From a virus, in IMG/VR virus record IMGVR_UViG_3300036770_002165, positions 1 through 64,000 of that record: a stretch of DNA of 64,000 nucleotides, one strand, 5' to 3'. The position numbers were made by a program, and so were the translations under genes. The notes beneath the pieces are model-generated. The model did no database searches and was not told the origin of the DNA. It worked only from the letters and a program-made list of their open reading frames with translations. This document shows positions 25,876 through 33,393 of this stretch, piece by piece. Numbering within the stretch: position 1 is the stretch's first letter; every line of letters begins with the position of its first letter.

Positions 25876-26130
25876 TTACCTTTTCCTAGGTAACGGCTTA
25901 TCCAAATGACGGAATAAGTCGACCTTAGCAGGCATAAACCTGAACAAATGCAGTGTCAGATATACCCAGAATCCTAATACCGCCCAACGGCCTGTCTTAT
26001 GCCGTGACCCCCTGTGGAAAGTAGACGACAGTGTGGATAACCCTGTCGCCATGGCTAGGACATCATAAACCAACACATACAGGGCAATACCGCCCCACGC
26101 CATCGGCCCAGCCTTAGATCTAAGCGTCAT
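25876..26130 (-). CDS. Two-span membrane protein (84 aa)
   Basis: 84 aa. Two predicted transmembrane helices (GGIALYVLVYDVLAMATGLS and WAVLGFWVYLTLHLF) with a polar loop rich in His/Arg. Proteins of this plan are common in actinobacteriophages near the left-arm promoter. Overlaps the upstream 51-aa gene by 11 bases. Its coding sequence contains one inverted DnaA box. Confidence 0.62.
   Translation of the reverse strand: MTLRSKAGPMAWGGIALYVLVYDVLAMATGLSTLSSTFHRGSRHKTGRWAVLGFWVYLTLHLFRFMPAKVDLFRHLDKPLPRKR
26032..26040 (-). promoter_or_regulatory. DnaA box (perfect, minus orientation)
   Basis: TGTGGATAA, the exact reverse complement of TTATCCACA, about 820 bases left of the five-box cluster at 26860-26954 and opposite in orientation. 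It lies inside a membrane-protein gene. It may be part of an extended origin or chance. Confidence 0.45.
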
Positions 26131-26275
26131 GTGTCCTTAGAGGGTGTCCCTGAGGGAGCATCACGCGCTTCTTGCCAGCTTTGGTACCGGCTACGTGTTC
26201 GACAGCACCAGTCTGTGGATTAACACGGGTACGCCCACCGGCGCTACCGCTACCTTTACGCTTGCTCTTCCCCAT
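26120..26275 (-). CDS. Small basic protein (51 aa)
   Basis: 51 aa from ATG 26275 with AGGGGGGG upstream; earlier in-frame starts would overlap the 71-aa gene entirely and were rejected. Begins MGKSKRKGSGSAGGRTRVNP; one third of residues are Lys, Arg or His, so it may bind nucleic acid. No family recognised. Confidence 0.6.
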   Translation of the reverse strand: MGKSKRKGSGSAGGRTRVNPQTGAVEHVAGTKAGKKRVMLPQGHPLRTHDA

Positions 26276-26285
26276 GAGCCCCCCC

Positions 26286-26501
26286 CTAAATATCCCAACT
26301 ACCAGCGTCCATACGGGAACGCACCGCATCACGAATACCTTGTTTTTCAGTAATAAGCTTCTGCTTCTTGGCACGCCAGGTAGGTGGCGATTCAGAGTGG
26401 ATAACACCACCATAGCGCGACTCAAGGTTATTAATACGCTTATTAACAGACCCAAGGGCTTTATAGAGCTGTTGGTTGTTCAAAGCTTCGTATGCTGCCA
26501 T
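26286..26501 (-). CDS. Small helical protein, first gene of the left arm
   Basis: 71 aa starting MAAYEALNNQQLYKALGSVN, with Lys/Arg-rich second half (TWRAKKQKLITEKQGIRDAV). Predicted alpha-helical. It is the first leftward gene after the putative origin, so likely expressed from a promoter in 26502-26630. Function unknown. Confidence 0.6.
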   Translation of the reverse strand: MAAYEALNNQQLYKALGSVNKRINNLESRYGGVIHSESPPTWRAKKQKLITEKQGIRDAVRSRMDAGSWDI

Positions 26502-27037
26502 AACCCAAGATTACCAGAATAGGGCTACTTACGGTAGCGCGCGTTTACTTCGTAGTTCAGAATAGGGCTATTCAGCAGTTGAGCGTTCCTTGGGGCCCGG
26601 GTACAGCCCCCCCTTCGGGTGGGTGCGCCTCACCTAATGATAGGGGTACACACCGGTAGCCTAGCCGTGTGCGTGTGCCTATCCTAACATTAGTCCCTGT
26701 CCCTATGTGGGACTGTGGTGGTCGAGCGCCCATCGAATAGTAGTGGCCTTCGTCCTAACGGAGTTCTAAGAGGCGCGCCCCTAGGCAGGGCGTGTGACCT
26801 ACCCACCACAGGAGAGACACAGGACAGGGCGGGGTATCCCCACTTGGGAGTCCCCCAGGTTATCCACAGCCCTTGTGGAAGTTATCCACAGGCTACTCAT
26901 AGTTATCCACAGGCCTAGACCTGGGCCTATGAGTTATCCACAGGGTTATCCACAGGGCTGTGGCCAGGCCTAACATTAGGTAACGGTCATCGGGAGTTGC
27001 TATCGCCAACCCAACCCATGTTCTAAGGAGGAACATC
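26502..27037. other. Divergence region without genes, holds the putative origin
   Basis: 536 bases between the leftward and rightward gene blocks, no credible coding frame. It holds three variants of the early-region palindrome (26633-26644, 26683-26693, 26969-26980), short G/C-rich inverted repeats around 26600-26625, five DnaA boxes (26860-26954) and, at the right end, the AAGGAGG of the first rightward gene. Promoters for both arms must lie here, but I cannot point to clear -35/-10 pairs. Confidence 0.75.
26860..26954 (+). other. Putative replication origin: five DnaA boxes
   Basis: Five exact copies of TTATCCACA, all on the plus strand, at 26860-26868, 26882-26890, 26903-26911, 26934-26942 and 26946-26954 (start-to-start 22, 21, 31 and 12 bases). 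This is the strongest consensus box bound by bacterial DnaA. The cluster lies exactly at the divergence of leftward and rightward genes. Known precedent for DnaA boxes in a phage origin is P1 oriR. An alternative is a DnaA-titration site like datA. No A/T-rich melting region is obvious next to it. Confidence 0.72.
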
Positions 27038-27610
27038 ATGGCAACAGCAACACTCACCCCGAAGTACCAGCCGGTGCTCAACCTCGAAGCAAGCGAGGCG
27101 ATCAAGGTCGTCTTTGCCGCCGCTGACAAGGTCAAGGCACTCAAGGCCAGCCTGCGCGAGGGCATCACGGCGTACAACCAGACTCTGTCTGTGTTGGGTT
27201 CCGTGTATCTCGCATCGGATCTGGCCAAGGCAGACGGTATGTCGGCCAAGTCCATCGCCGCCCTTGCTGGGCGCGACGATGAGCAGCAGACACGTTACTA
27301 CCTGCGTAACGGCTGGATTCAGGCCCGTTTGGTCAACGATGGAAAGACCGCCCCGGCGGCTATCCAGACGCAGATCAACAAGGTTGCCCAGCAGGGCAAC
27401 GGTCTGACTCTCAGCCGTGTCGATGAGATCATCAAGGATCTGGTCGACAAGGGTGGTTCGTGGGCCGACTTCGTCTCTGCCGTCAAGGCTGAGACCGACA
27501 AGGTCAATGCCAAGGTCGAGCGCGCCCTCAATGCGCTCGAAGACGCCGACAGCCTGGACGCGGGCCAACTCGCCCGTCTCCAGTTGTTGGTCAGCAAGCA
27601 CACCAAGTAA
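27038..27610 (+). CDS. First rightward early protein (190 aa), possible origin-linked factor
   Basis: 190 aa, alpha-helical, with a strong AAGGAGG 6 nt before ATG. Residues about 45-100 (TLSVLGSVYLASDLAKADGM, then RDDEQQTRYYLRNGWIQARL) could hold a helix-turn-helix-like segment; the rest is charged coiled helix. It is the first gene to the right of the DnaA-box cluster and is followed by a structured 250-base gap, so it seems to be its own transcription unit. A role in replication initiation or early regulation is inference from place alone. Confidence 0.72.
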   Translation: MATATLTPKYQPVLNLEASEAIKVVFAAADKVKALKASLREGITAYNQTLSVLGSVYLASDLAKADGMSAKSIAALAGRDDEQQTRYYLRNGWIQARLVNDGKTAPAAIQTQINKVAQQGNGLTLSRVDEIIKDLVDKGGSWADFVSAVKAETDKVNAKVERALNALEDADSLDAGQLARLQLLVSKHTK

Positions 27611-27862
27611 CTCTTGGTGACCGTACCTAATCGTTAGGCCACGACCTGGGGGGCTGCCTAGTGGGGATACCTCAACCGACCTAACCAACATGGTTGGGCC
27701 GGGCGTGTGTAGGCAGGGAGCCTGATTGTAAGGCGCTCTTACCTGACCGATAGCGCCCGGCCTAATCATTAGGGACAAGACGGGTGCGCGCCGCAACCGG
27801 GCGCCCGTCTAATCATTAGGTCGATGTGCTGTGTAGTGTCTCCGGCAGAAACGGAGTACACA
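27611..27862 (+). other. Structured intergenic leader with palindromes
   Basis: 252 bases without a gene. It holds palindromes at 27626, 27761 and 27808, and perfect stems CTGCCTA/TAGGCAG (about 27655/27710), CCAAC-ATG-GTTGG (about 27686) and GGCGCT/AGCGCC (about 27732/27751), then the 33-nt hairpin at 27778. The nesting of stems suggests a folded RNA leader for the next small gene. Confidence 0.5.
27778..27810 (+). promoter_or_regulatory. 33-nt covarying hairpin, copy A
   Basis: Stem AGACGGGTG pairs with CGCCCGTCT (nine pairs, one G-U); the 15-nt loop contains the conserved core GCCGCAACCG. Its first base pair is A-U where copies B and C have G-C, and the eighth pair is U-G where C has C-G, so the stem covaries. 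It lies 52 bases upstream of the start at 27863 and runs directly into a palindrome copy. Confidence 0.65.
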
Positions 27863-28096
27863 ATGGACACAATCATCTTCACCGAAGAGGGGCGCGAGTG
27901 CCTGCGTAAGGCCCGTGCCCTTGTTACCGCAGCCGTGCGGGCGGAGAACACCTTCGCCAAGCGCATGACTGTCTTCTCCCTCTTCGCTATGTCGGAGGAG
28001 GAGTTCACGGCGAAAGAGACCGAGCGCGCCTCTGGCCTCGCCCTGTTCACGGGTGAGATCACCACGCTCATCGATGCCCTGACGGGCGATCACTGA
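27863..28096 (+). CDS. Small helical early protein (77 aa)
   Basis: 77 aa from ATG 27863 with ACGGAG 6 nt upstream; an in-frame start at 27824 lacks a ribosome site. Sequence begins MDTIIFTEEGRECLRKAR and is wholly alpha-helical. No family recognised. Preceded by hairpin A and a palindrome copy. Confidence 0.65.
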   Translation: MDTIIFTEEGRECLRKARALVTAAVRAENTFAKRMTVFSLFAMSEEEFTAKETERASGLALFTGEITTLIDALTGDH

Positions 28097-28202
28097 CCAA
28101 CACAACCCGTCGGAGGCACTCCACAGCACATCGGTCTAACATTAGGTCGTACACTGTCACGGTGGCATCGCCACTATCCTCTGAGGAGGAAGGAGAACCA
28201 CC

Positions 28203-28520
28203 ATGAGCAAAGTGATTAGCGATGCCAAGCGGGCGCTCAACCGAGTGCTCGCTTACGAGCAGAACCAGCATCTCGTCCTGCGTGACGAGGTGGCCCGACA
28301 GATGGAGGCCGCCAACGAGATGGTGCGTCTGGGCAATGCCCTGACCGCCTACCGTGGGCGACTGTCCAAGAAGGCCGTGGTCACCGCTGGTTCCGATCTG
28401 GGATCGATCACCCTCAGCGTCGAGGGTGACGAGACTCTGCTCGAAGAAATCAAGAGGGCCAAGAACGCGGCCTTCCGTCTCGCCAACCGCTTCGCAGCCA
28501 ACGCTGCGGCCAACCTGTAA
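28203..28520 (+). CDS. Small helical early protein (105 aa)
   Basis: 105 aa, starts MSKVISDAKRALNRVLAYEQ. Good start context GAAGGAGAACCACC-ATG, the leader seen at many genes of this block. Alpha-helical with a short central beta pair (ITLSVEGDETLLE). Possibly nucleic-acid binding from its basic surface; unknown. Confidence 0.68.
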   Translation: MSKVISDAKRALNRVLAYEQNQHLVLRDEVARQMEAANEMVRLGNALTAYRGRLSKKAVVTAGSDLGSITLSVEGDETLLEEIKRAKNAAFRLANRFAANAAANL

Positions 28521-28983
28521 CTAACCGACAGGCGGTGCCACCATGAGAGTGTACGGCCTAATCATTAGGCATTGACTGCCGACGTGGGCAGTCACCTTGG
28601 GCGGGTTACAACGATAGTTGTACTTGAGGGAAACCAGGGTGACTGTCCTCGTGGGCAATCGGTGCCCAGCCGCTACGGCGGATTAGTTGCTAGCCAGCGT
28701 GTGCTGACTGGTGAAAGGGTGAGGACAATGTGAGCGCAGCACGCTCAGTCCTGGGCATGACAATGAACATAACTGCCCGGCCCCCGTACTCAGATGGGAG
28801 TGACGTCTAATCATTAGACGTTTGTAGGTTCGAATCCTACCGAGGGTGCGACCATCAAATGGTGCGAGGAGGGACAACAATCTCCCTTCGGTGTCAATGG
28901 GGCCTCACCAGCCGTGAATGGTTCGACCTGGGTATGTCGTAAAACTGCCCACCCTAATCATTAGTCACTAGGAGGTGACAGTA
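28521..28983 (+). other. Gene-free structured region, candidate non-coding RNA
   Basis: 463 bases with no credible frame but many perfect inverted repeats: AGTCACC/GGTGACT closing about 28588-28645 with TACAAC/GTTGTA inside; TGGGCA/TGCCCA at about 28652-28669; AGCGTG with a matching CACGCT across 28695-28745; the tRNA-like fold at 28780-28848; and palindromes at 28557, 28806 and 28953. The last palindrome leads into AGGAGG of the next gene. The density of stems is unlike coding or simple spacer DNA. Confidence 0.5.
28780..28848 (+). ncRNA. tRNA-like element with the palindrome in its anticodon arm
   Basis: A textbook T-arm (GTAGG, loop TTCGAAT, CCTAC at 28824-28840) is followed by CGAGGGT, which pairs with GCCCCCG at 28780-28786 except for one C-A mismatch. 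U8-A9 and a short D-arm CTC/GAG follow. The anticodon position is occupied by stem CGTCT/AGACG with loop AATCATT, which is palindrome copy 28806-28818. U33 is missing, the D-to-anticodon spacing is too long and total length is 69 nt, so a working tRNA is unlikely. A degenerate tRNA or a tRNA-mimic domain fits better. Confidence 0.45.
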
Positions 28984-29229
28984 ATGACACTGGAAGAGAT
29001 CAAAGAGTTCATCTCTCTTCTGGAGAGTGAGACTCCGACCGATCACTTCGGCTGGTTGCGTCTTCGAAAAGACGTCCTGACCTGCCGTGTGTGGTTGGAT
29101 CAGGTGCCACCGCCGACACCTGTGTGTTGGGCAGAGGTCGACCTCGAACGCATCCTCGCCAAGGCGAATGCGGCAATCACGGGGAAGGCAGCCTCTCGGT
29201 GGAGCGGGCTGTGCCTCGGCCACCACTAA
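28984..29229 (+). CDS. Small acidic early protein (81 aa)
   Basis: 81 aa from ATG 28984 (AGGAGG 9 nt upstream); GTG 28975 lies within that ribosome site and was rejected. Starts MTLEEIKEFISLLESETPTD, alpha-helical N-terminal half, then VPPPTPVCW. No family recognised. Confidence 0.62.
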   Translation: MTLEEIKEFISLLESETPTDHFGWLRLRKDVLTCRVWLDQVPPPTPVCWAEVDLERILAKANAAITGKAASRWSGLCLGHH

Positions 29230-29247
29230 CCACTAGGGAGAAACCAA

Positions 29248-29493
29248 ATGGGTGACAAACTCAGAGACGAAACGCTGGACGATGTGCCCTTGTGGCGCAT
29301 CCAGTGTGTCAAGGGCAAGGCTGGCGATGGTGGCGTCGTAGTGAACACGATCTACGCCACGAAGAAGTGGGAGCGTGTACAGCATGTACTGGACGATCAC
29401 TTCGACAACCCTGACCCACGGAAAGAGTCGTATTACCTTCGAGTCACACGACTCGTGGCGATCGACCAAGAAGAGTTCCCGCTGGGAACCTAA
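29248..29493 (+). CDS. Small early protein (81 aa)
   Basis: 81 aa, mixed alpha/beta (VVNTIYATKKWERVQHVLDD, then YYLRVTRLVAI). Ribosome site GGGAG 7 nt before ATG. Its TAA stop is the TAA of palindrome copy 29489-29501. No family recognised. Confidence 0.65.
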   Translation: MGDKLRDETLDDVPLWRIQCVKGKAGDGGVVVNTIYATKKWERVQHVLDDHFDNPDPRKESYYLRVTRLVAIDQEEFPLGT

Positions 29494-29510
29494 TCATTAG
29501 GGAGGAAATC

Positions 29511-29783
29511 ATGGCAGACAAGGTACTTGTCAGCACGACAGTGCTTCGCATGGTCGACAGTGCTCTGGCGAAGTACGAGAACCACTTCGCCAACTGTTTG
29601 GACACCATCTCAGAGGTGAAGTTCAAACTCCTGTCAGATCCGGGGGCAACCCTGGTGATGAAGGCAGCCAACATCAGAGAGGGCGACCTGATCCACGAAC
29701 GAGAGTCGGTCATGTCGGTCAGGGCGCTCGTTCAGGATGCGCTCAACCAAGAGGCTGAGTGGGAGCCGTACTACACACGGTGA
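29511..29783 (+). CDS. Small helical early protein (90 aa)
   Basis: 90 aa, alpha-helical, starts MADKVLVSTTVLRMVDSALA. The ribosome site GGGAGG is the tail of palindrome copy 29489-29501. Followed by a structured gap. No family recognised. Confidence 0.65.
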   Translation: MADKVLVSTTVLRMVDSALAKYENHFANCLDTISEVKFKLLSDPGATLVMKAANIREGDLIHERESVMSVRALVQDALNQEAEWEPYYTR

Positions 29784-29865
29784 GACTTTGGGAGTTGCCC
29801 GACCCCAGCGCAAGCGAAGGGCGCACTGCTCACCCCCAGCAGTAGCGACCATCGGGCAAGATCTG

Positions 29866-29898
29866 GGACGGCGGTGCGCCGCAACCGTGCCGCCGTCC
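29866..29898 (+). promoter_or_regulatory. 33-nt covarying hairpin, copy B, with upstream stems
   Basis: Perfect nine-pair stem GGACGGCGG/CCGCCGTCC with loop core GCGCCGCAACCGTG. Just upstream, 29784-29865 folds as an outer stem TTGCCCGA/TCGGGCAA with an inner hairpin ACTGCT/AGCAGT. A palindrome copy (29906) and the GTG start at 29947 follow. Confidence 0.65.
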
Positions 29899-29946
29899 AG
29901 ATGCGCCTAATACTAGGCGTACCCAACAAACAGAAAGGAGGCCACC

Positions 29947-30099
29947 GTGGCCTTTACTGTTCGAAAGCCCGTCAAGGGCTCGGGAAAGTACCCTGTGTGG
30001 GCTCAAGGTATCACGCAGGACATGGATCTCCTCCAGCGGGAGATCCTGTACACGCTCAAGTTGTTGGAGCGTGGGCGTAAGGCGGTGGTTCGCCAGTGA
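29947..30099 (+). CDS. Small basic protein (50 aa)
   Basis: 50 aa from GTG 29947, preceded by AAAGGAGGCCACC. Begins VAFTVRKPVKGSGKYPVWAQ, then an amphipathic helix with MDLLQREILYTLKLLERGRK. Its stop overlaps the next start as GTGA. Ribosome site and overlap make it credible despite its size. Confidence 0.62.
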   Translation: MAFTVRKPVKGSGKYPVWAQGITQDMDLLQREILYTLKLLERGRKAVVRQ

Positions 30100-30317
30100 A
30101 CCGCCGCAGACAGAAGCGCCTAATCACTAGCCTGGCGCACCGGCTCCGTCGCCTGATGGAGCAAGAGGAAGCATACGGCGACGAACTCTCCGTCGTGGAG
30201 ATGTCGTCGTTCTACTCAACCATTCAGGCGGTGGCGTTTGCCATTGCCCGTGGTGACGAACGCAAGGCCGAGCAGTTCATCATGGCGGTCGAAATGGAGG
30301 CCCGAGTATGGGAATGA
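30096..30317 (+). CDS. Small helical protein (73 aa)
   Basis: 73 aa from GTG 30096 overlapping the previous stop. Starts MNRRRQKRLITSLAHRLRRL, very basic N-terminus then acidic. Palindrome copy 30119-30130 lies in frame inside it (encoding part of RLITS), so the motif is kept even within coding sequence. Confidence 0.6.
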   Translation: MNRRRQKRLITSLAHRLRRLMEQEEAYGDELSVVEMSSFYSTIQAVAFAIARGDERKAEQFIMAVEMEARVWE

Positions 30318-30466
30318 TCGTCGGACTCATCGGGCTGCTGTTCTTCAGTTTCCTGCTCACCGGCCTAATCGTTAGGCTGCCCCAGATGTTCAGGGACTTC
30401 CAGGAAGTCCGTGACCGCTGGGACGATGACTCCTTCTGGGACGACGACTACCGCAAGGAGTTGTAA
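30308..30466 (+). CDS. Small single-span membrane protein (52 aa)
   Basis: 52 aa from ATG 30308. MGMIVGLIGLLFFSFLLTGL is a clear membrane helix, followed by an acidic tail (RWDDDSFWDDDYRKEL). Overlaps its upstream neighbour by 10 bases and the next gene by one. Palindrome copy 30364-30376 is in frame within the membrane segment. Confidence 0.62.
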   Translation: MGMIVGLIGLLFFSFLLTGLIVRLPQMFRDFQEVRDRWDDDSFWDDDYRKEL

Positions 30467-30798
30467 TGCAGGAAGACTTCATCAAGACCTTCGGGCCTTG
30501 TGTTGTCATTCTCCATGGTCCGTCAATGGAAAAGCATTACGGGCCATTTGAGTCTGGCAAACAAGCGATCGAATGGATGAACCATCAAATCATCGTCGGT
30601 AATGTTCGCAACTTCTCTGTTGATCGGTTGCGTACACCGTACGTTGAGAGAGCCTACGATGACTGGTGGGCAGGCGACTGGCACCAGATCAACATCGTGG
30701 ATCAGGAGTACCCCAAGGACTCCTGGGTCAAGACCAAGCGCCGAGTCTGGCGACGCTGGCGGCGTCAGGCAGACAAGGTGTTGGAACAACTCGTCTAA
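30466..30798 (+). CDS. Unknown early protein (110 aa)
   Basis: 110 aa, aromatic-rich, with WMNHQIIVGNVRNFSVDRL and basic C-terminal helix TKRRVWRRWRRQADKVLEQL, possibly nucleic-acid binding. Start overlaps the previous stop (TAATG). Its own TAA lies in palindrome copy 30794-30806. Confidence 0.65.
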   Translation: MQEDFIKTFGPCVVILHGPSMEKHYGPFESGKQAIEWMNHQIIVGNVRNFSVDRLRTPYVERAYDDWWAGDWHQINIVDQEYPKDSWVKTKRRVWRRWRRQADKVLEQLV

Positions 30799-30820
30799 TC
30801 ATTAGACAGAAGGGAGCACC

Positions 30821-31204
30821 GTGAACATCAAGGTGTCACGCACAGGGCTAATCGACGCCCTCAAGAAGTCGATCAAGACTCGTGAGGCTGCTATTGCCGA
30901 ACAAGAGAAGGCTCACAAGGAGTTCGAGAAGGCTCAGAAGGAGTACGAGGATAAGGTCCTCGCTTACGTCACCTCTGGCAAGGCGACCAACCCCAAGTTG
31001 TTCGTCCGATACGACGGTGAAGCCACTGTGACTGTCGAACTTCCTGCGGCCCTCAAGAAGGGCCCCAAGCAGAAGGATGTGCGCAGGTACTACAGCGTCC
31101 ACGAGATCCAGGAGATCAAGTCGGCTATCGCCCTGCTCGAACTGTCCGATGAGGACACCATCTCTGCGTCTGCGTACAAGAACGTGGCGCAGTACCTCGC
31201 CTAA
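30821..31204 (+). CDS. Coiled-coil early protein (127 aa)
   Basis: 127 aa from GTG 30821 (AAGGGAG upstream). Residues 15-50 form a Glu/Lys coiled coil (EQEKAHKEFEKAQKEYEDK), then a small beta pair (ATVTVELP) and a C-terminal helix. Its TAA lies in palindrome copy 31200-31212. No family recognised. Confidence 0.65.
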   Translation: MNIKVSRTGLIDALKKSIKTREAAIAEQEKAHKEFEKAQKEYEDKVLAYVTSGKATNPKLFVRYDGEATVTVELPAALKKGPKQKDVRRYYSVHEIQEIKSAIALLELSDEDTISASAYKNVAQYLA

Positions 31205-31271
31205 TCATTAGGCAACCACAGGGGGTGCGCATCTCACACGCACACAACAGCAACAAACGAAAGGGGTCTCA

Positions 31272-31982
31272 GTGACCATTACAGAAACTTTGCCGCAGTG
31301 CTGGCAAGACGTGGCAGACGCAGTGGCTGCTGGTATCAAGAACATCATCCTGTACGGGCCTCCTGGTACAGGCAAGACGTTCACCGGCATCCACTTCGAG
31401 ACCAACCAGCCAGCACAGCGTGTCGTCTGTAACGAGGACATGACTGCGGCTGACGTGACCGGGTGCTATTTCCCCGGCCCCGACAACCAGTTCGTCTGGA
31501 ACGACGGTGCCGTGCTCAAGGCATGGAAGACGGGTGCTCGTGTCGTGGCTGACGAGATCGACCGTGCGTCTGGTGACGTGCTGTCTCTCTTGCTTGCCAT
31601 GTTCGACTCGCCCGAGTCAGCATCGTGGACCCACCCGTCCACTGGTGAGATCTTCCGTCCGCACGCTGAGTTCAGCGTGTTCATGACCACCAACGTGGAG
31701 GACATGGACGAGTTGCCCACGGCACTCAAGGATCGCTTCCCTGTTGCGATCCGCATCAACCAGCCGCATCCGACTGCTCTGCTGTCGTTGTCGCCTGACC
31801 TCCGTCAGGCTGCCAGCCTCAGTGCTGACCGTCGTGGTGAGCAGCGCATCTCCATGCGTACCTGGAAGGCCTTCGACCAGATGCGCAAGTCCCTCGATGA
31901 CGAGCGTGCTGCCGCTCTCATCTTCCGTGACATGGCTGTCGACGTGCTCGACGCCATTCGCATCAACGCAGTCACCGCCTAA
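31272..31982 (+). CDS. MoxR-type AAA+ ATPase (first pair)
   Basis: 236 aa from GTG 31272. Walker A GPPGTGKT at residues about 27-34, Walker B VVADEIDRA, sensor-1 FMTTNVED, and arginine finger region ALKDRFPVAI. This is the MoxR/dynein-like AAA+ clade, which acts as a chaperone for metal insertion or complex remodelling together with a VWA protein. The next gene encodes one, separated by 28 bases and a palindrome copy that supplies this gene's stop. Short for the family, with a reduced lid. Confidence 0.9.
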   Translation: MTITETLPQCWQDVADAVAAGIKNIILYGPPGTGKTFTGIHFETNQPAQRVVCNEDMTAADVTGCYFPGPDNQFVWNDGAVLKAWKTGARVVADEIDRASGDVLSLLLAMFDSPESASWTHPSTGEIFRPHAEFSVFMTTNVEDMDELPTALKDRFPVAIRINQPHPTALLSLSPDLRQAASLSADRRGEQRISMRTWKAFDQMRKSLDDERAAALIFRDMAVDVLDAIRINAVTA

Positions 31983-32010
31983 TCATTAGGCCAAACAGAA
32001 AGGGGTCATC

Positions 32011-33387
32011 ATGACCAACGGCTCGGCTTATCCCGAGTTCCAGGAGCGTGATGACGTAGAGGTCGGTACGTGGGATGTTCGCCCGTCGATCACCCCACGT
32101 ACCGACTTGGTTAACCGCATCATGGCAGTGCCTCTTGGTACTGACCCCAACTCACGTGCGATCCGTAACCGTGAGACGATGCGTGCCAAAGTAAGTCCTC
32201 AGGAACTTTACATTCCTATTGACTTGCCTCCGTCATTTCCTCTCATGGATGCTTGCGAGACTGTGCGTCTCAACGCACTGCTCAAGCACCAGGGCGTAAC
32301 ACACGATGCTGACAGCATCGACGCACGTGGTCTGTCTGCCATGGTCGATCGTGCCCTTGCTAGTCGTGACGTCAACACTCTTGTTGACCTAACGATTAGG
32401 CACTACGGCACCAAGGCTGGTAAGTCAGTGTCTCGTGCGATCAAGGATGCGTCTGACAAGCATGGGCTGCCCCAGGCCAACGAGTACTTCAAGGGTCTGC
32501 GTAGGGTTCTACGTGACAACTGTGGTAACTGGTCATACAGCTACTACCGGCGTTACTTGTCCGACAATGACCCGTCATCTTTGGCATCGCACGGGCACGA
32601 TGATGTGGTAACGATACCTCACGGTTATCGCTACACCACTGGGCTTGCTGCTGCTGTCAATCGTTTCCTCGAACGTGGTGCCGATCCGACTGCCGAGGTC
32701 AAGCCCAACGAGGTTCCTGGTGATCTCCCCGAGGCTGGTGACATGCCCACCGACTTCGCACCACTCAGGCTTCAGCATCTGCCCAAGCCTGAGCGTGTCG
32801 CTGGTCGTATGGGTCGCAAGCGTTCGGCTACCAACATCGGTGTCAATCCACGCCGTATCCACCGCTACCTGGTTGATCCTGAGAAGCGCATCTTCGACCG
32901 CCGCATCCGTGGCATTGGTGGTGTCGTTCTCATCGACCAGTCTGGCTCGATGCATCTCAGTACCGACGAGATCTGGGACATCATCAACGCCAGCCCTGGT
33001 GCCACCATCATCGGCTACAGCCACAGCGATGGTGCCCCGCACAACTGCTGGGTGCTTGCTGAGAACGGCAAGGTAGTCAGCGAGGTGCGTGACGGCAACG
33101 GTGGTAACGGTGTCGACGGCCCTGCCTTGCTGTACGCTCTCAGCAAGCGCAAGAAGGGTGACCCACTCGTCTGGGTGTGCGACGGCCACGTCACTGGTCG
33201 TTACGACCTACACACTCGTGAGTTGGCCAAGTGGTGTGCTCAGGTAGTCTCCAAGTACAACGTCCACATGTGTGAGGACGTGCCCGAGGCTGTCGAAGCA
33301 CTCAAGCAGGTGCGTGACGGGCGCAAGTTGCCTATGCGTATGGTCGGCGCAGTCAAGTCTGCTGGCCTCAGGCTCGCACACGCCTAA
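32011..33387 (+). CDS. VWA-domain protein, partner of the first AAA+ ATPase
   Basis: 458 aa. The C-terminal 160 residues are a von Willebrand A-like domain with the metal site DQSGSMH (about residue 310) and VWVCDGHVTG. The N-terminal 300 residues are helical, with no catalytic motif. VWA proteins next to MoxR ATPases act as adaptors. Palindrome copy 32388-32400 lies inside the gene. Stop TAA is within copy 33383-33395, followed at once by hairpin C. Confidence 0.82.
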   Translation: MTNGSAYPEFQERDDVEVGTWDVRPSITPRTDLVNRIMAVPLGTDPNSRAIRNRETMRAKVSPQELYIPIDLPPSFPLMDACETVRLNALLKHQGVTHDADSIDARGLSAMVDRALASRDVNTLVDLTIRHYGTKAGKSVSRAIKDASDKHGLPQANEYFKGLRRVLRDNCGNWSYSYYRRYLSDNDPSSLASHGHDDVVTIPHGYRYTTGLAAAVNRFLERGADPTAEVKPNEVPGDLPEAGDMPTDFAPLRLQHLPKPERVAGRMGRKRSATNIGVNPRRIHRYLVDPEKRIFDRRIRGIGGVVLIDQSGSMHLSTDEIWDIINASPGATIIGYSHSDGAPHNCWVLAENGKVVSEVRDGNGGNGVDGPALLYALSKRKKGDPLVWVCDGHVTGRYDLHTRELAKWCAQVVSKYNVHMCEDVPEAVEALKQVRDGRKLPMRMVGAVKSAGLRLAHA

Positions 33388-33393
33388 TGGTTA

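Noticed and set aside
27023-27796. Long open frame on the minus strand over the first rightward gene
   Set aside because: It is antisense to 27038-27610, which has a perfect ribosome site and start; the opposite frame is open because of codon bias and crosses structured non-coding DNA.
28780-28848. A functional suppressor-type tRNA (anticodon UCA)
   Set aside because: The central loop would place UCA at 34-36, but U33 is missing, the D-to-anticodon spacing is wrong and the acceptor has a mismatch. Reported only as tRNA-like.
32575-33189. Open frame of about 200 codons antisense to the first VWA gene
   Set aside because: It has no ribosome site and an unusual composition, and it overlaps a recognised domain in the sense strand.
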